The notes beneath the pieces are model-generated. The model saw only the letters and a list, made by a program, of their open reading frames with translations, searched no databases and was not told the origin of the DNA. The translations under genes and the position numbers were made by a program. This document shows, in pieces, positions 1 to 8,061 of a DNA stretch of 64,000 nt (position 1 is its first letter; the number at the start of each line of letters is the position of its first letter). Source of the DNA: CAG-826 sp964583155 (GTDB lineage: Bacteria; Bacillota_I; Bacilli_A; RFN20; CAG-826); NCBI GenBank assembly GCA_964583155.1, contig CAZOUY010000001.1, positions 261,644 to 325,643 of the forward strand, read 5' to 3'.

Positions 1-427
1 GAAAATCATAGCTATTGAACAATCGGAACGATAAAAAGTCGATGACGCCTTCCTTATAATAGATCGTCCCGGGCACTAATTGTAAAACGCGGTCGATCAT
101 ATTGCCGGCCGCACCGGCGATGATCAGCATCAAAGCGATGCGCGTTCCTTTATTGATTTGGCGATATTTCTTTTCCAAATAGACCGAGATCGCAATCGTA
201 CAAACCACCGATAGTAACGCTAATAAGGCCGGATAATCTTCGAATAATGACCAGGCGGCCCCGGTATTTCTTTCTAATCGCAGATAGAAGAAATTAGGAA
301 TTACGGTTATATCGACATTATGATAATAGCAAAGCAATTTAGTGACTAAATCGATGATAATCATAAGCGGAATAAGCCATAAAAGCGACTTAAAAAACGC
401 TATTAATTTCTCTTTAATCTTGGCCAT
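1..427 (-). CDS. lspA: Lipoprotein signal peptidase (signal peptidase II), 3' end outside window
   Basis: Membrane aspartyl protease that cleaves the signal peptide from diacylglyceryl-prolipoproteins; the two lipoproteins in this window would be substrates. About 142 residues are visible, with four hydrophobic segments and the family motifs NTGAAWS, AGNMIDR (first catalytic Asp) and VIDFLSF (second catalytic Asp). The C-terminus lies beyond base 1. The ATG at 427 overlaps the end of ileS by 14 bp, suggesting co-transcription and translational coupling; an ileS-lspA pairing is common in bacteria. Identification is firm; only the C-terminal end is unknown. Confidence 0.95.
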   Translation of the reverse strand, partial: MAKIKEKLIAFFKSLLWLIPLMIIIDLVTKLLCYYHNVDITVIPNFFYLRLERNTGAAWSLFEDYPALLALLSVVCTIAISVYLEKKYRQINKGTRIALMLIIAGAAGNMIDRVLQLVPGTIYYKEGVIDFLSFRLFNSYDF

Positions 428-3152
428 TTTCATCGGCCTCCATTGCTTCATGGCAGCGATGGCAAACGTGAACATCCTCAACGTCGACCAATTCATCAAC
501 ATAATTCCAGCAGCGGTCGCAGCGGTGACCCTCATGACGCTTGATGATGACCTTCTCTTCCTCATCGAGCGCATCGACAATGGTGATCTCACTCACAACG
601 AAAAGACGCGCCAATTCAGCCTTATCGAGCTTCAATAATTCGCATTTAAGCTCCTCATCCTCAACGCAAGCGATGACATGCGCTTCTTGGGCAGAGCCGA
701 TAACCGATGCAGCTCGAGCCTTTTCCAAGCCTTTTAAAACATCGCCGCGGAAGGCCAATAATTTTTGATAATCGGCATAGGTCTTTTCATCATAATCATG
801 ACTCGTGGTAGGATAATCGAGCAGCTGGGCATATTCGCCCTCATGATTATGATCGAATTTGAAGACCTCCTCCATCGTAAATGGTAAGATCGGTGTCCAT
901 AAGCGAAGCAAGGTATCAAGAGCGATATCAATCACCGTTTGTACCTGCCGTCGACGCTTGGAATTCTCGGCTTCACAATAGAGAATATCCTTGCATAAAT
1001 CGAGATAGAAGGAAGATAAATCCGCACTCATAAAGGTAACTAAAGCTCCGGTTGCGCTCGCAAAATCATATCTATCCATCGCGCTAATAACACTATTTTT
1101 CATTCTTTCAAGGCTCGCCAAAACGAGATGATCAACATAGGCAAGCTCATGAGCGCGATCCGTGGTGCGGTCAAAATCCGCTAGATTTCCTAGCATGAAT
1201 TTGAAGGTATTACGAATTTTACGATAGGATTCGGAAACCTTCTTGACCATGTCTTCACCGAATTTAACATCCGCCTGATAATCGACGCTCGCAGACCATA
1301 ATCGCAAAATATCCGCCCCATACATCGACGCCATCTTCATAGGATCAACGCCATTGCCCTTCGATTTGGACATCTTTTCGCCTTCGGAATCTTGAATGAA
1401 GCCGTGGCTCACGACCTGCTCATAAGGAGCGTGTCCTAAAACAGCGGTGGAAATGATGAGGCTTGAATTAAACCAACCCCGATATTGATCGCTTCCCTCT
1501 AAGTATAGATCGCAGGGATGCTTATAGCCATGATTTTTAATAACCGCAATCGATGATGATCCCGAGTCGAACCAAACATCCATAATATCGGTCTCTTTCG
1601 TAAATTGTCCATGAGGTGAACGCTCGTTATGATAGCCCTCAGGAAGAAGCTCGACCGCACTTTTTTCAAACCAAATATTAGATCCATGCTCTTCGATTAA
1701 AGAAGCAATATGATCAAAAACGTCCTTTTCAATAATCGGTGAACCATCCTCATTATAGATGATGGGAATGGGAACGCCCCAGGCTCGTTGTCTTGAAATA
1801 CACCAATCGCCGCGATCCTTGATCATGTTATGGATCCGAATCTTGCCCCAGGATGGCGTCCACTTCACCCTTTCGATCTCCGCGAGCAATTGCTCCCGAA
1901 TCGGATCGATCGAGCAAAACCATTGAGGTGTCGCACGGAAGATGAGCGGCTTATTGGTTCGCCAATCGTGCGGGTAACTATGGATGATTTCCGTTGCCTT
2001 TAAAAGAGCCCCACACTCTTGTAATTTTTCCAATACTTTAGCGTTAGCATCTTCATAGAAAAGTCCTTCAAAATCGGGACCGGCCTCCTTTTTCATATAG
2101 CCCTTCTCGTCGACAGGACATAAGGGCTCTAAATGATATAGAGATCCGACCTTAAAGTCATCCTCACCATGACCGGGAGCGGTATGAACGCAGCCTGTAC
2201 CGGCATCAGCGGTGACATGGCTTCCGACGATGACCAACGAAGAGCGATCGTAAAGAGGATGCTTCGTTAATATATATTCCAAATCTTGTCCTTTAACTTC
2301 CTTTAATAAATCGCATTTTTCAAAGCCGATTTCTTTTTGAATGCTTTCCTTTAAATCCTCTAAAAAGAGATACTTCCCTTTTTCGGTTTGATAAACTCCA
2401 TAACTAAAAAGAGGATTGACGGAAATCGCCAAATTGGCGGGTATGGTCCATGGCGTGGTCGTCCAAATAATGATGGAAACATCGTTATCCAATATTCCTT
2501 TACCATCGATGACTGGAAAGGCCACATATATCGCGTGCGATTTGACATCCGCGTATTCGATTTCCGCTTCCGCTAGGGCCGATTCACTGCTTGGTGACCA
2601 ATAAACGGGCTTTAATCCTTTAAAGATATATCCTTTGAGCGCCATATCGGCAAAAACGCGAATCTGCGTCGCCTCAAAATCATGCTGCAGGGTCATATAA
2701 CGATGCTCAAAATCGCCTAAAACACCGATGCGCTTTACCTGCCCCATCTGCAAATTGACCTGCTGATGCGCAAAATCCTCACAATGCTTCCGAAAGTCAA
2801 CGATGGAGGTCGTTTTCCGATTAATGCCCTTTTTCGTGATGACATTTTCAATGGGTAAGCCATGAGTGTCCCATCCGGGAATAAAGGGAGTATAAAAACC
2901 GCACATGCTCTTATAGCGGATGATAAAATCCTTTAATAAATGGTTGAGCATATGACCGCAATGCATATTGCCATTAGCGTATGGTGGGCCATCATGAAGA
3001 ATATACTCACGGTGGCCTTTATTTTTCAAAAGCATTTTTTGATATAAGCCATCCTTTTCCCATTGCTCGACCCATTTTGGTTCCTTTTGGGGAAGATTTC
3101 CACGCATTTCAAATTCGGTGCGTGGCATGCGTAAGGTCTTTTTCAGTTCCAT
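414..3152 (-). CDS. ileS: Isoleucyl-tRNA synthetase
   Basis: Class I synthetase charging tRNA-Ile in the cytoplasm. The 912-residue length is normal for the bacterial zinc-containing type. Visible: the HIGH-equivalent as HCGH near residue 64 (an uncommon but permissible HxGH), the CP1 editing-domain motif GTGCVHTAPGHGEDD, KMSKS in GEKMSKSKGN, the anticodon-binding domain, and a C-terminal zinc module with two CxxC pairs (CDRC, CHRC). The ATG at 3152 follows an AGGAG site 8 bases upstream. A T-box leader sits directly upstream, so expression should rise when uncharged tRNA-Ile accumulates. lspA overlaps its 3' end. Confidence 0.98.
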   Translation of the reverse strand: MELKKTLRMPRTEFEMRGNLPQKEPKWVEQWEKDGLYQKMLLKNKGHREYILHDGPPYANGNMHCGHMLNHLLKDFIIRYKSMCGFYTPFIPGWDTHGLPIENVITKKGINRKTTSIVDFRKHCEDFAHQQVNLQMGQVKRIGVLGDFEHRYMTLQHDFEATQIRVFADMALKGYIFKGLKPVYWSPSSESALAEAEIEYADVKSHAIYVAFPVIDGKGILDNDVSIIIWTTTPWTIPANLAISVNPLFSYGVYQTEKGKYLFLEDLKESIQKEIGFEKCDLLKEVKGQDLEYILTKHPLYDRSSLVIVGSHVTADAGTGCVHTAPGHGEDDFKVGSLYHLEPLCPVDEKGYMKKEAGPDFEGLFYEDANAKVLEKLQECGALLKATEIIHSYPHDWRTNKPLIFRATPQWFCSIDPIREQLLAEIERVKWTPSWGKIRIHNMIKDRGDWCISRQRAWGVPIPIIYNEDGSPIIEKDVFDHIASLIEEHGSNIWFEKSAVELLPEGYHNERSPHGQFTKETDIMDVWFDSGSSSIAVIKNHGYKHPCDLYLEGSDQYRGWFNSSLIISTAVLGHAPYEQVVSHGFIQDSEGEKMSKSKGNGVDPMKMASMYGADILRLWSASVDYQADVKFGEDMVKKVSESYRKIRNTFKFMLGNLADFDRTTDRAHELAYVDHLVLASLERMKNSVISAMDRYDFASATGALVTFMSADLSSFYLDLCKDILYCEAENSKRRRQVQTVIDIALDTLLRLWTPILPFTMEEVFKFDHNHEGEYAQLLDYPTTSHDYDEKTYADYQKLLAFRGDVLKGLEKARAASVIGSAQEAHVIACVEDEELKCELLKLDKAELARLFVVSEITIVDALDEEEKVIIKRHEGHRCDRCWNYVDELVDVEDVHVCHRCHEAMEADENGQD

Positions 3153-3180
3153 CTTTTTAATCTCCTATCAATATTTTTAC

Positions 3181-3415
3181 AATAAAAAAGCGTCCCTCTA
3201 AGGACGCTATAAGCGCGGTACCACCTTAGTTCTAGATTAATAAAAATCTAGCGCTTCATCGTGAGCGTCACGTGCTCTGACGGATCAGCTTACTCTCTGT
3301 TCAGCTTTTCGGCTCCGAAGTGATAATATTACCCTTATATCGATAGTCTTGCACCAATTACTATCTCGCTAAGTGATAGGGAAAGATAATATCCTGTCTT
3401 CATCAATGCTTTTAT
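3181..3415 (-). promoter_or_regulatory. T-box leader of ileS (Ile specifier ATC)
   Basis: T-box antitermination leader. The conserved T-box core reads AAGGTGGTACCGCGC at 3227-3213. A terminator stem GCGTCC/GGACGC (3190-3195 with 3202-3207) is followed on the minus strand by a T-run. The Stem I specifier codon is ATC (bases 3324-3322), in the context ATCACTTCGG that closely parallels the Phe and Thr leaders in this window. It senses the charging state of tRNA-Ile. Confidence 0.93.
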
Positions 3416-3421
3416 GTGCTT

Positions 3422-3450
3422 ATTATGGCACGAAAAACCGAAGAAAGCAA
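3422..3450 (-). promoter_or_regulatory. Predicted promoter of the ileS T-box transcript
   Basis: On the minus strand TTGCTT (3450-3445) is followed after 17 bases by CATAAT (3427-3422). Transcription would begin just ahead of Stem I of the T-box. The 70 bases between here and the sepF stop hold no obvious terminator, so read-through from sepF is possible. Confidence 0.6.
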
Positions 3451-3519
3451 CACTATTTAAAGGAACATCGTCGTCACTTCCGGATAATTTTATTCGAACC
3501 TCCTATCGCGGTTAAGACG

Positions 3520-3885
3520 CTAATCTTTTTTGATGGTCGTCGTTTTTCGTGACTTCTCAAGGGTGAAAAGATAGATATTCTTATCTAATTTGACCCTTTC
3601 GCCATCCAACACATATATAACACCGCTTAAAAAATCGATCACGCGGTATTTATCTTTCGTTAAAAGGTTACTGACATTCACAATAGCCGGTTGTTCAATA
3701 AATAAATGATGAGCGATATCCTGCGCCTCATGATAGTTCATGACCATGAAGACGCGCGGCGCTTTTTTATTTTTTTTCTTTTCTTCCTCTTTATGGGCAA
3801 CCGCCTTTTTATTTTCATAGATTATTTCTTGATCCTCATCGGAAGGAACAAGCCATTTTTTCAATGCTTTTGTAATAGATTTCAT
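3520..3885 (-). CDS. sepF: Cell division protein SepF
   Basis: Cytoplasmic FtsZ-binding protein that tethers and bundles Z-ring filaments at the membrane. The 121 residues comprise an N-terminal amphipathic stretch (MKSITKALKKWL) typical of the membrane-binding helix, a Lys/Glu-rich linker (about residues 20-45), and the SepF core with PAIVNVSNLL and the diagnostic IDFLSGVIYVLDG. It starts 10 bp after the sigG stop; the Shine-Dalgarno match is weak. sepF downstream of sigG resembles the Bacillus sigG-ylm-sepF order, here without the ylm genes. Because FtsA in this genome seems to lack its membrane helix, SepF may be the main Z-ring anchor (inference). Confidence 0.93.
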   Translation of the reverse strand: MKSITKALKKWLVPSDEDQEIIYENKKAVAHKEEEKKKNKKAPRVFMVMNYHEAQDIAHHLFIEQPAIVNVSNLLTKDKYRVIDFLSGVIYVLDGERVKLDKNIYLFTLEKSRKTTTIKKD

Positions 3886-3895
3886 AAATATACCA

Positions 3896-4669
3896 TTAAA
3901 AGAAATTTCGTAGCGTTTTTAAAGCATTCTTTTCAAGACGTGAGACCTGGGCTTGCGAGATGGCAAATTCATTAGCGATCTCCAATTGGGTTTCCCCTTC
4001 AAAATAGCGTTTTCGAATAATGACCGCTTCCATCTCATCAAGTGCCTTTAATCCTTCCTGCAAAGAGAGGGAATTAAGAAGCTTATCGGTGCTTTCGCTT
4101 TCACACGGCAAGACATCGATAAGCTCCATTGATTCTTCAAAATCATTGTATAGTGGTTCACTGAGAAAAACGACTCCGCTTATCGCCTCAAAGCATTCAA
4201 CAATCTCGTAATAGTCGACACCGATCGCATCGGCTAATTCCTGATATGTCGGTTCTCTTTGATAATTGGCAATCCATTCTTCTTTCGCTTTTAAGGCACG
4301 ATAAGCGCGATCTTTAATTTGTCGTGACACTCTTAAAAAGGAATTATCACGCAAATACCGCTTAATCTCACCGAGAATCATCGGAACAGCGTATGTTGAA
4401 AACTTCACATCGTGTTCGAGTGAAAAGTTATCGATCGCTTTGATCAAACCAACCACACCAATTTGAAAAAGATCATCGAGATTATCCACTCTTTTGGTAA
4501 ACTGATTGACAATGCTTAACACGAGCTTTAAATTTCCTAAAATGATTAATTCTTTTTTTCCTAGATCCCCTTTTTGATATGCGGCGATGTTTTCAATCGT
4601 CTCCTTCGATGACATCACCTTTAATGAACCTGTATCCACTCCCGTTATAACAACTTTATATTGGGCCAA
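3896..4669 (-). CDS. sigG: Sporulation sigma factor SigG (late forespore)
   Basis: RNA polymerase sigma-70 family factor of the sigma-G/sigma-F group that directs late forespore transcription. The 257 residues carry the SigG-specific N-terminus (KVVITGVDTGSLKV), region 2 (DDLFQIGVVGLIKAIDNF, VKFSTYAVPMILGEIKRYLRD), region 3 and region 4 with the helix-turn-helix QLEIANEFAISQAQVSRLEK. The N-terminal VDTG block favours SigG over SigF. The start is a TTG at 4669, preceded by AAAGGAGA 8 bases upstream. It lies 36 bp behind sigE, matching the classic spoIIGA-sigE-sigG order. Transcription in the forespore would need its own promoter; I could not identify one. Confidence 0.95.
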   Translation of the reverse strand: MAQYKVVITGVDTGSLKVMSSKETIENIAAYQKGDLGKKELIILGNLKLVLSIVNQFTKRVDNLDDLFQIGVVGLIKAIDNFSLEHDVKFSTYAVPMILGEIKRYLRDNSFLRVSRQIKDRAYRALKAKEEWIANYQREPTYQELADAIGVDYYEIVECFEAISGVVFLSEPLYNDFEESMELIDVLPCESESTDKLLNSLSLQEGLKALDEMEAVIIRKRYFEGETQLEIANEFAISQAQVSRLEKNALKTLRNFF

Positions 4670-4705
4670 AGCAAAGATCTCCTTTGCTTTTATTGTGACC
4701 CGTTT

Positions 4706-5395
4706 TTACTTATGTAAACCAACTTTTAATTTTTTTAAAATCTTTTTTTCAAGACGCGAAATATATGATTGTGAGATTCCTAAATACGAGGCTACTTCCT
4801 TTTGGGTCATCTCATCCTTACCATCCAAGCCGAAGCGCATATTTAAGATTTCGCGCTCCCGCGGCTTGAGCTTTTTGATTTCTTCCTCCAATGCATCCTT
4901 TTCATCATCATCGTTCATGTCATCGATGATTTTATGATGATCGGTGCTTAAGATATCCGAAAGCAATAGCTCATTTCCATCATAGTCGCGATTGAGCGGT
5001 TCATCCAAACTGACCTCCGTTTTTTGCTTAGCCCTTTTTCTTAGATACATTAAAATTTCATTTTCGATGCATCGCGAAGCATAGGTGGCTAATTTAATAT
5101 TCTTATCGCATTTAAACGTCATGATGGCTTTGATAAGTCCCAATGTCCCGATACTTATTAGGTCCTCAAGATTGTAAATATTGTTTTCATATCGTTTCGC
5201 AACATAGACCACCAGCCGGAGATTATGTTCAATCAAGCGATTGCGCGCTACCATCGAGCCATTTCGATATTCCTCGATCGCCTTTAATTCTTCTTCCCTA
5301 GATAAAGGCGGCGGTAGTGTTTCTTTCCCATTGATATATAAGACCTCTCCGTGATGAAACAACCAATTTTTAAAACGAATCCATAACTTTTTCAT
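4706..5395 (-). CDS. sigE: Sporulation sigma factor SigE (mother cell, made as pro-SigE)
   Basis: Early mother-cell sigma factor made as a membrane-associated precursor and activated by SpoIIGA. 229 residues from the ATG at 5395 (MKKLWIRFKNWLF), chosen because it aligns with the Bacillus start and lies 6 bp after the spoIIGA stop. An upstream in-frame ATG at 5428 would add 11 residues inside spoIIGA and is unlikely. Family blocks: LPPPLSREEE, NLRLVVYVAKRYEN, EDLISIGTLGLIKA, IKLATYASRCIENEILMYLR, and the C-terminal HTH GISQSYISRLEK. The pro-sequence ahead of VLYING is about 17 residues, roughly eight shorter than I recall for B. subtilis. No strong ribosome-binding site is visible, which suggests coupling to spoIIGA. 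Confidence 0.96.
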   Translation of the reverse strand: MKKLWIRFKNWLFHHGEVLYINGKETLPPPLSREEELKAIEEYRNGSMVARNRLIEHNLRLVVYVAKRYENNIYNLEDLISIGTLGLIKAIMTFKCDKNIKLATYASRCIENEILMYLRKRAKQKTEVSLDEPLNRDYDGNELLLSDILSTDHHKIIDDMNDDDEKDALEEEIKKLKPREREILNMRFGLDGKDEMTQKEVASYLGISQSYISRLEKKILKKLKVGLHK

Positions 5396-5400
5396 AAGCG

Positions 5401-6150
5401 CTAATGAAGGTAAGCATTTAACAAACACTCACAGCCATTAAAACCCTCCTTACGATCGACAAGTGCGACATAGACCAGCGTCTTTTCAGCTAAATCATTC
5501 AACGAAATCAAAGCTTCCTGTAATTCAATTTCTTTTTGGGCCTCCATCATATGATAGACCACACGCGGCTTTTCTTGTTCCTCCATAAAGGGCCAATTTT
5601 GCCGAAGACAGAAGATAACGGGGACTCCACAATACTTCATGGTATTGCCGGTATCGTAGTATGATCGGAATTTCGCCTTTTGGTCGTTAACTGTCAATAT
5701 CACATCCATCTTATAATTTCCTAAATGATAGAGACGGTCGACGCCCTTCGAGACCAAAAAAAGCAAGAGAAGAAAAACGGGTAATACTAAGAGGGTCAAT
5801 AGTCCATACGGATCATGAATCGTAAAAATAAAATGATAGACACTAATCTTGTCTGTGATAAGAGACAAAGCATAGCTAAGCCCGTAATAGCTAAATAAAT
5901 AATAGAAAAGCGGACTGAGAAAATGCTTTTTAAAAAAAAGAAAAAATATAAGCGCATGCAATAAAACAATTAAAACAGCACTGATCCAACTTGGAAAATA
6001 CACTCCCACAATAAGTGGTATCGTCGCAATAATAAGTTTAAAGACACCCCTCCTTTTTAAGCGGTTAGTCGACACCGTATTCATAAATTTGACGCTAACC
6101 ATAACGATAATAATATGCGCTACAATCATTAAATCAAAATACACATTCAT
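5401..6150 (-). CDS. spoIIGA: Sporulation sigma-E processing protease SpoIIGA
   Basis: Integral membrane aspartyl protease that cleaves the pro-sequence of SigE after engulfment signalling from SpoIIR. The 249 residues show five hydrophobic segments in the first ~135 residues and a C-terminal soluble protease domain with YYDTGN, whose Asp166 is the expected catalytic residue (DTGN/DSGN motif). It is shorter than the ~309-residue Bacillus protein, mainly in the soluble part. It directly precedes sigE, the diagnostic arrangement. The start ATG overlaps the stop of a 68-codon frame in an ATGA junction. Confidence 0.9.
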   Translation of the reverse strand: MNVYFDLMIVAHIIIVMVSVKFMNTVSTNRLKRRGVFKLIIATIPLIVGVYFPSWISAVLIVLLHALIFFLFFKKHFLSPLFYYLFSYYGLSYALSLITDKISVYHFIFTIHDPYGLLTLLVLPVFLLLLFLVSKGVDRLYHLGNYKMDVILTVNDQKAKFRSYYDTGNTMKYCGVPVIFCLRQNWPFMEEQEKPRVVYHMMEAQKEIELQEALISLNDLAEKTLVYVALVDRKEGFNGCECLLNAYLH

Positions 6151-6353
6151 CTCTCATCACCTGCTACTATCATAAAAAAGGCGAAAATAAAAAAAAGTCG
6201 AAATACGGAAATTTTACCAATAATCTTTAAAAAGAAAAAATCGCCTTGATCGACGGCGTTTTTATTCCCTTCCTGATGAAGGAAGTAACCGTAGATGATC
6301 AAGCCAATTCCGCTGATAAACGACAAAAAAAAGAGGATATTGCGATCGATCAA
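6147..6353 (-). CDS. Small hypothetical membrane protein upstream of spoIIGA
   Basis: Unrecognised 68-residue frame with two hydrophobic segments (about residues 5-24 and 42-63) separated by a polar stretch. The start would be TTG at 6353, with AAAGAGGA 10 bases upstream; the stop overlaps the spoIIGA ATG as ATGA, so it could couple translation into spoIIGA. The ribosome-binding site and start lie inside a terminator-like hairpin (6330-6371), which would make expression depend on where the transcript starts. It could be a real sporulation gene or just a leader frame; no function is assigned. Confidence 0.5.
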   Translation of the reverse strand: MIDRNILFFLSFISGIGLIIYGYFLHQEGNKNAVDQGDFFFLKIIGKISVFRLFFIFAFFMIVAGDER

Positions 6354-6371
6354 CGACCAAATATCCTCTTT
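6325..6371 (-). terminator. Intrinsic terminator between the dcw cluster and the spoIIGA operon
   Basis: Perfect 11-bp arms AAAGAGGATAT (6330-6340) and ATATCCTCTTT (6361-6371) with a 20-base loop. On the minus strand the second arm runs into a T-tract (complement of the A-run 6325-6332). It would end transcripts from ftsZ and the membrane-protein gene. It overlaps the ribosome-binding site of the next small frame. Confidence 0.75.
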
Positions 6372-6399
6372 CTAAATTATATCGCTTATAGCGTGATAA

Positions 6400-6924
6400 T
6401 TATTTAACCTTTAATAAATAGAATGCCGAACCAAGGGTACCGACGATGGAAATAGCGCCCCCTAAAATTGAACCGATGCCGAGCGCATATCCCAAATCCT
6501 TAAATGACGAGGTTGAAGATCCGGAACCGACAATGGTCGAAGTCGTGACCTTTAAAAATGACACTTGAGGAATTAAGAAGAAGCAAACAGCCGCAAAGAG
6601 GAAGGTTAAACAAACGACCAATCCACCGACTCTGCCTTTCACAAGGAAGCAAACAACGCTTCCGATCAAAGGTAACAAAAGACATAAAACCGGTAAAATT
6701 GCAAACGTAATAACGGTTTCATTCGATGCGATTGATCCGATCGAAATGGATAGGTTATCGACCCTACCACCGAAAGCTAATCGGAATAGATTAACCGTGG
6801 ATGTGCTGTTGTCCGTGCTTTTGATAACTCCGGGAAGGAATCCCATTACTAGGACTAACACTGAGATTGCCAATAAACATAATGGAATCAATTTAACAAT
6901 ACTTTTTTTACTTTTTTTCGCCAT
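6400..6924 (-). CDS. Hypothetical four-helix membrane protein downstream of ftsZ
   Basis: Unrecognised 174-residue protein. It has a basic N-terminus (MAKKSKKS) and four hydrophobic segments near residues 11-31, 70-92, 97-120 and 145-170. The outside loops are rich in Ser, Thr and Gly, including the stretch GSGSSTSS. A good ribosome-binding site (GGAGAGA) precedes the ATG at 6924, and the gene begins 31 bp after the ftsZ stop, so it is probably the last gene of the dcw transcript before the terminator at 6325-6371. Its position suggests an envelope or division role, but nothing in the sequence shows one. Confidence 0.7.
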   Translation of the reverse strand: MAKKSKKSIVKLIPLCLLAISVLVLVMGFLPGVIKSTDNSTSTVNLFRLAFGGRVDNLSISIGSIASNETVITFAILPVLCLLLPLIGSVVCFLVKGRVGGLVVCLTFLFAAVCFFLIPQVSFLKVTTSTIVGSGSSTSSFKDLGYALGIGSILGGAISIVGTLGSAFYLLKVK

Positions 6925-6955
6925 AATTATCTCTCCTTTCTCATTTTATGATTAA

Positions 6956-8050
6956 TTAAAAGCGATTTTTAAAATAATTTGGGAGAATGGAATCGTCGTC
7001 CTCCTCTTCGGCACTAGTCTCTTCAACCTCTTCCTCTTTCTTATAAATTCGCGGTTGAACAGGCTGATATGGTGGAACCGAGGTGAAATCGAATTCTTCC
7101 GCAAAATCAGTGGCAATCACGCTCACGAGCATCTGATCGGTCAATTCAGGATTAACAGAAATGCCAAATTTCATATCAAGCGTCCCACCGGCCTCTTTCA
7201 TAATCTCATCAGCGGCTTGCTGAGCCTCATATAAGGAAACATTCGTCCCGCAGGTCACCGAAATAATGGCGCTGCGTGCCCCTTTGATGGATACTTCAAG
7301 TAGTGGTGAGGCCACCGCCGAAAGGGCGGCGTCCCGTGCCTTATTAGGTCCACTTCCCGTTCCAAAGCCGATTAAAGCGATGCCCGCATTTCGTAAGGTG
7401 TTACTCACATCAGCGAAATCCAAATTGATAATCGCCGGTAATAAAATGAGATCCGTCACCGTTTTAACGGATTGGGCTAACACTTTATCGGATTCCGAAA
7501 ATGCTTCGGTAATTGGACATTGACCATTCATCATTAAAAGCCGATCATTGGAAACGATAATAATCGCATCCACATTATCCTTTAATTTATTCAAGCCATC
7601 GATCGATTGCGAGATACGCTTATTGCCTTCAATTCCAAAAGGACGCGTGACAATAGCGATGGTTAAGGCTCCGGCTTCGCGAGCGATGCGGGCGATAACC
7701 GGTGATGCACCTGTGCCTGTTCCGCCACCCATTCCGGCTGCGATGAAGACCATATCCGCACCTTCGACGATTTTGCGAATTTCCTCTTCGCTTTGTAAGG
7801 CCGCCGACTCGCCGACATTAGGATCGCCTCCGGCACCTAGTCCTTTATAGGAATCGCTTCCTAGGACGAGACGTTGCCGTGATTTCGAGGTGCTCAGTGC
7901 CTGCTTATCGGTATTGGCAACATAAAACTCCACCGAGGATATATTTTCATCGATCATGCGATTAACGGCATTATTACCAGCTCCACCGACGCCGATGACA
8001 ATGATTCGGGCTACAGGGGCAAAGTTATCTAATTCATTTTCTTCTATCAT
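6956..8050 (-). CDS. ftsZ: Cell division protein FtsZ
   Basis: Tubulin-like GTPase that forms the cytokinetic Z ring. 364 residues with the nucleotide-binding motif GVGGAGNNAVNRM near the N-terminus, the tubulin signature GGGTGTG, the T7-loop block NLDFADV, and an acidic linker leading to a C-terminal peptide ILPNYFKNRF, the usual docking site for FtsA and SepF. The ATG at 8050 has AGGAGG upstream. It follows ftsA by 11 bp and is transcribed with the dcw cluster. Confidence 0.98.
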   Translation of the reverse strand: MIEENELDNFAPVARIIVIGVGGAGNNAVNRMIDENISSVEFYVANTDKQALSTSKSRQRLVLGSDSYKGLGAGGDPNVGESAALQSEEEIRKIVEGADMVFIAAGMGGGTGTGASPVIARIAREAGALTIAIVTRPFGIEGNKRISQSIDGLNKLKDNVDAIIIVSNDRLLMMNGQCPITEAFSESDKVLAQSVKTVTDLILLPAIINLDFADVSNTLRNAGIALIGFGTGSGPNKARDAALSAVASPLLEVSIKGARSAIISVTCGTNVSLYEAQQAADEIMKEAGGTLDMKFGISVNPELTDQMLVSVIATDFAEEFDFTSVPPYQPVQPRIYKKEEEVEETSAEEEDDDSILPNYFKNRF

Positions 8051-8061
8051 CGATTTTCCTC

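Noticed and set aside
5396..5428. Upstream ATG for sigE
   Set aside because: It lies within spoIIGA, lacks a ribosome-binding site, and would add non-homologous residues before the conserved MKKLW start.
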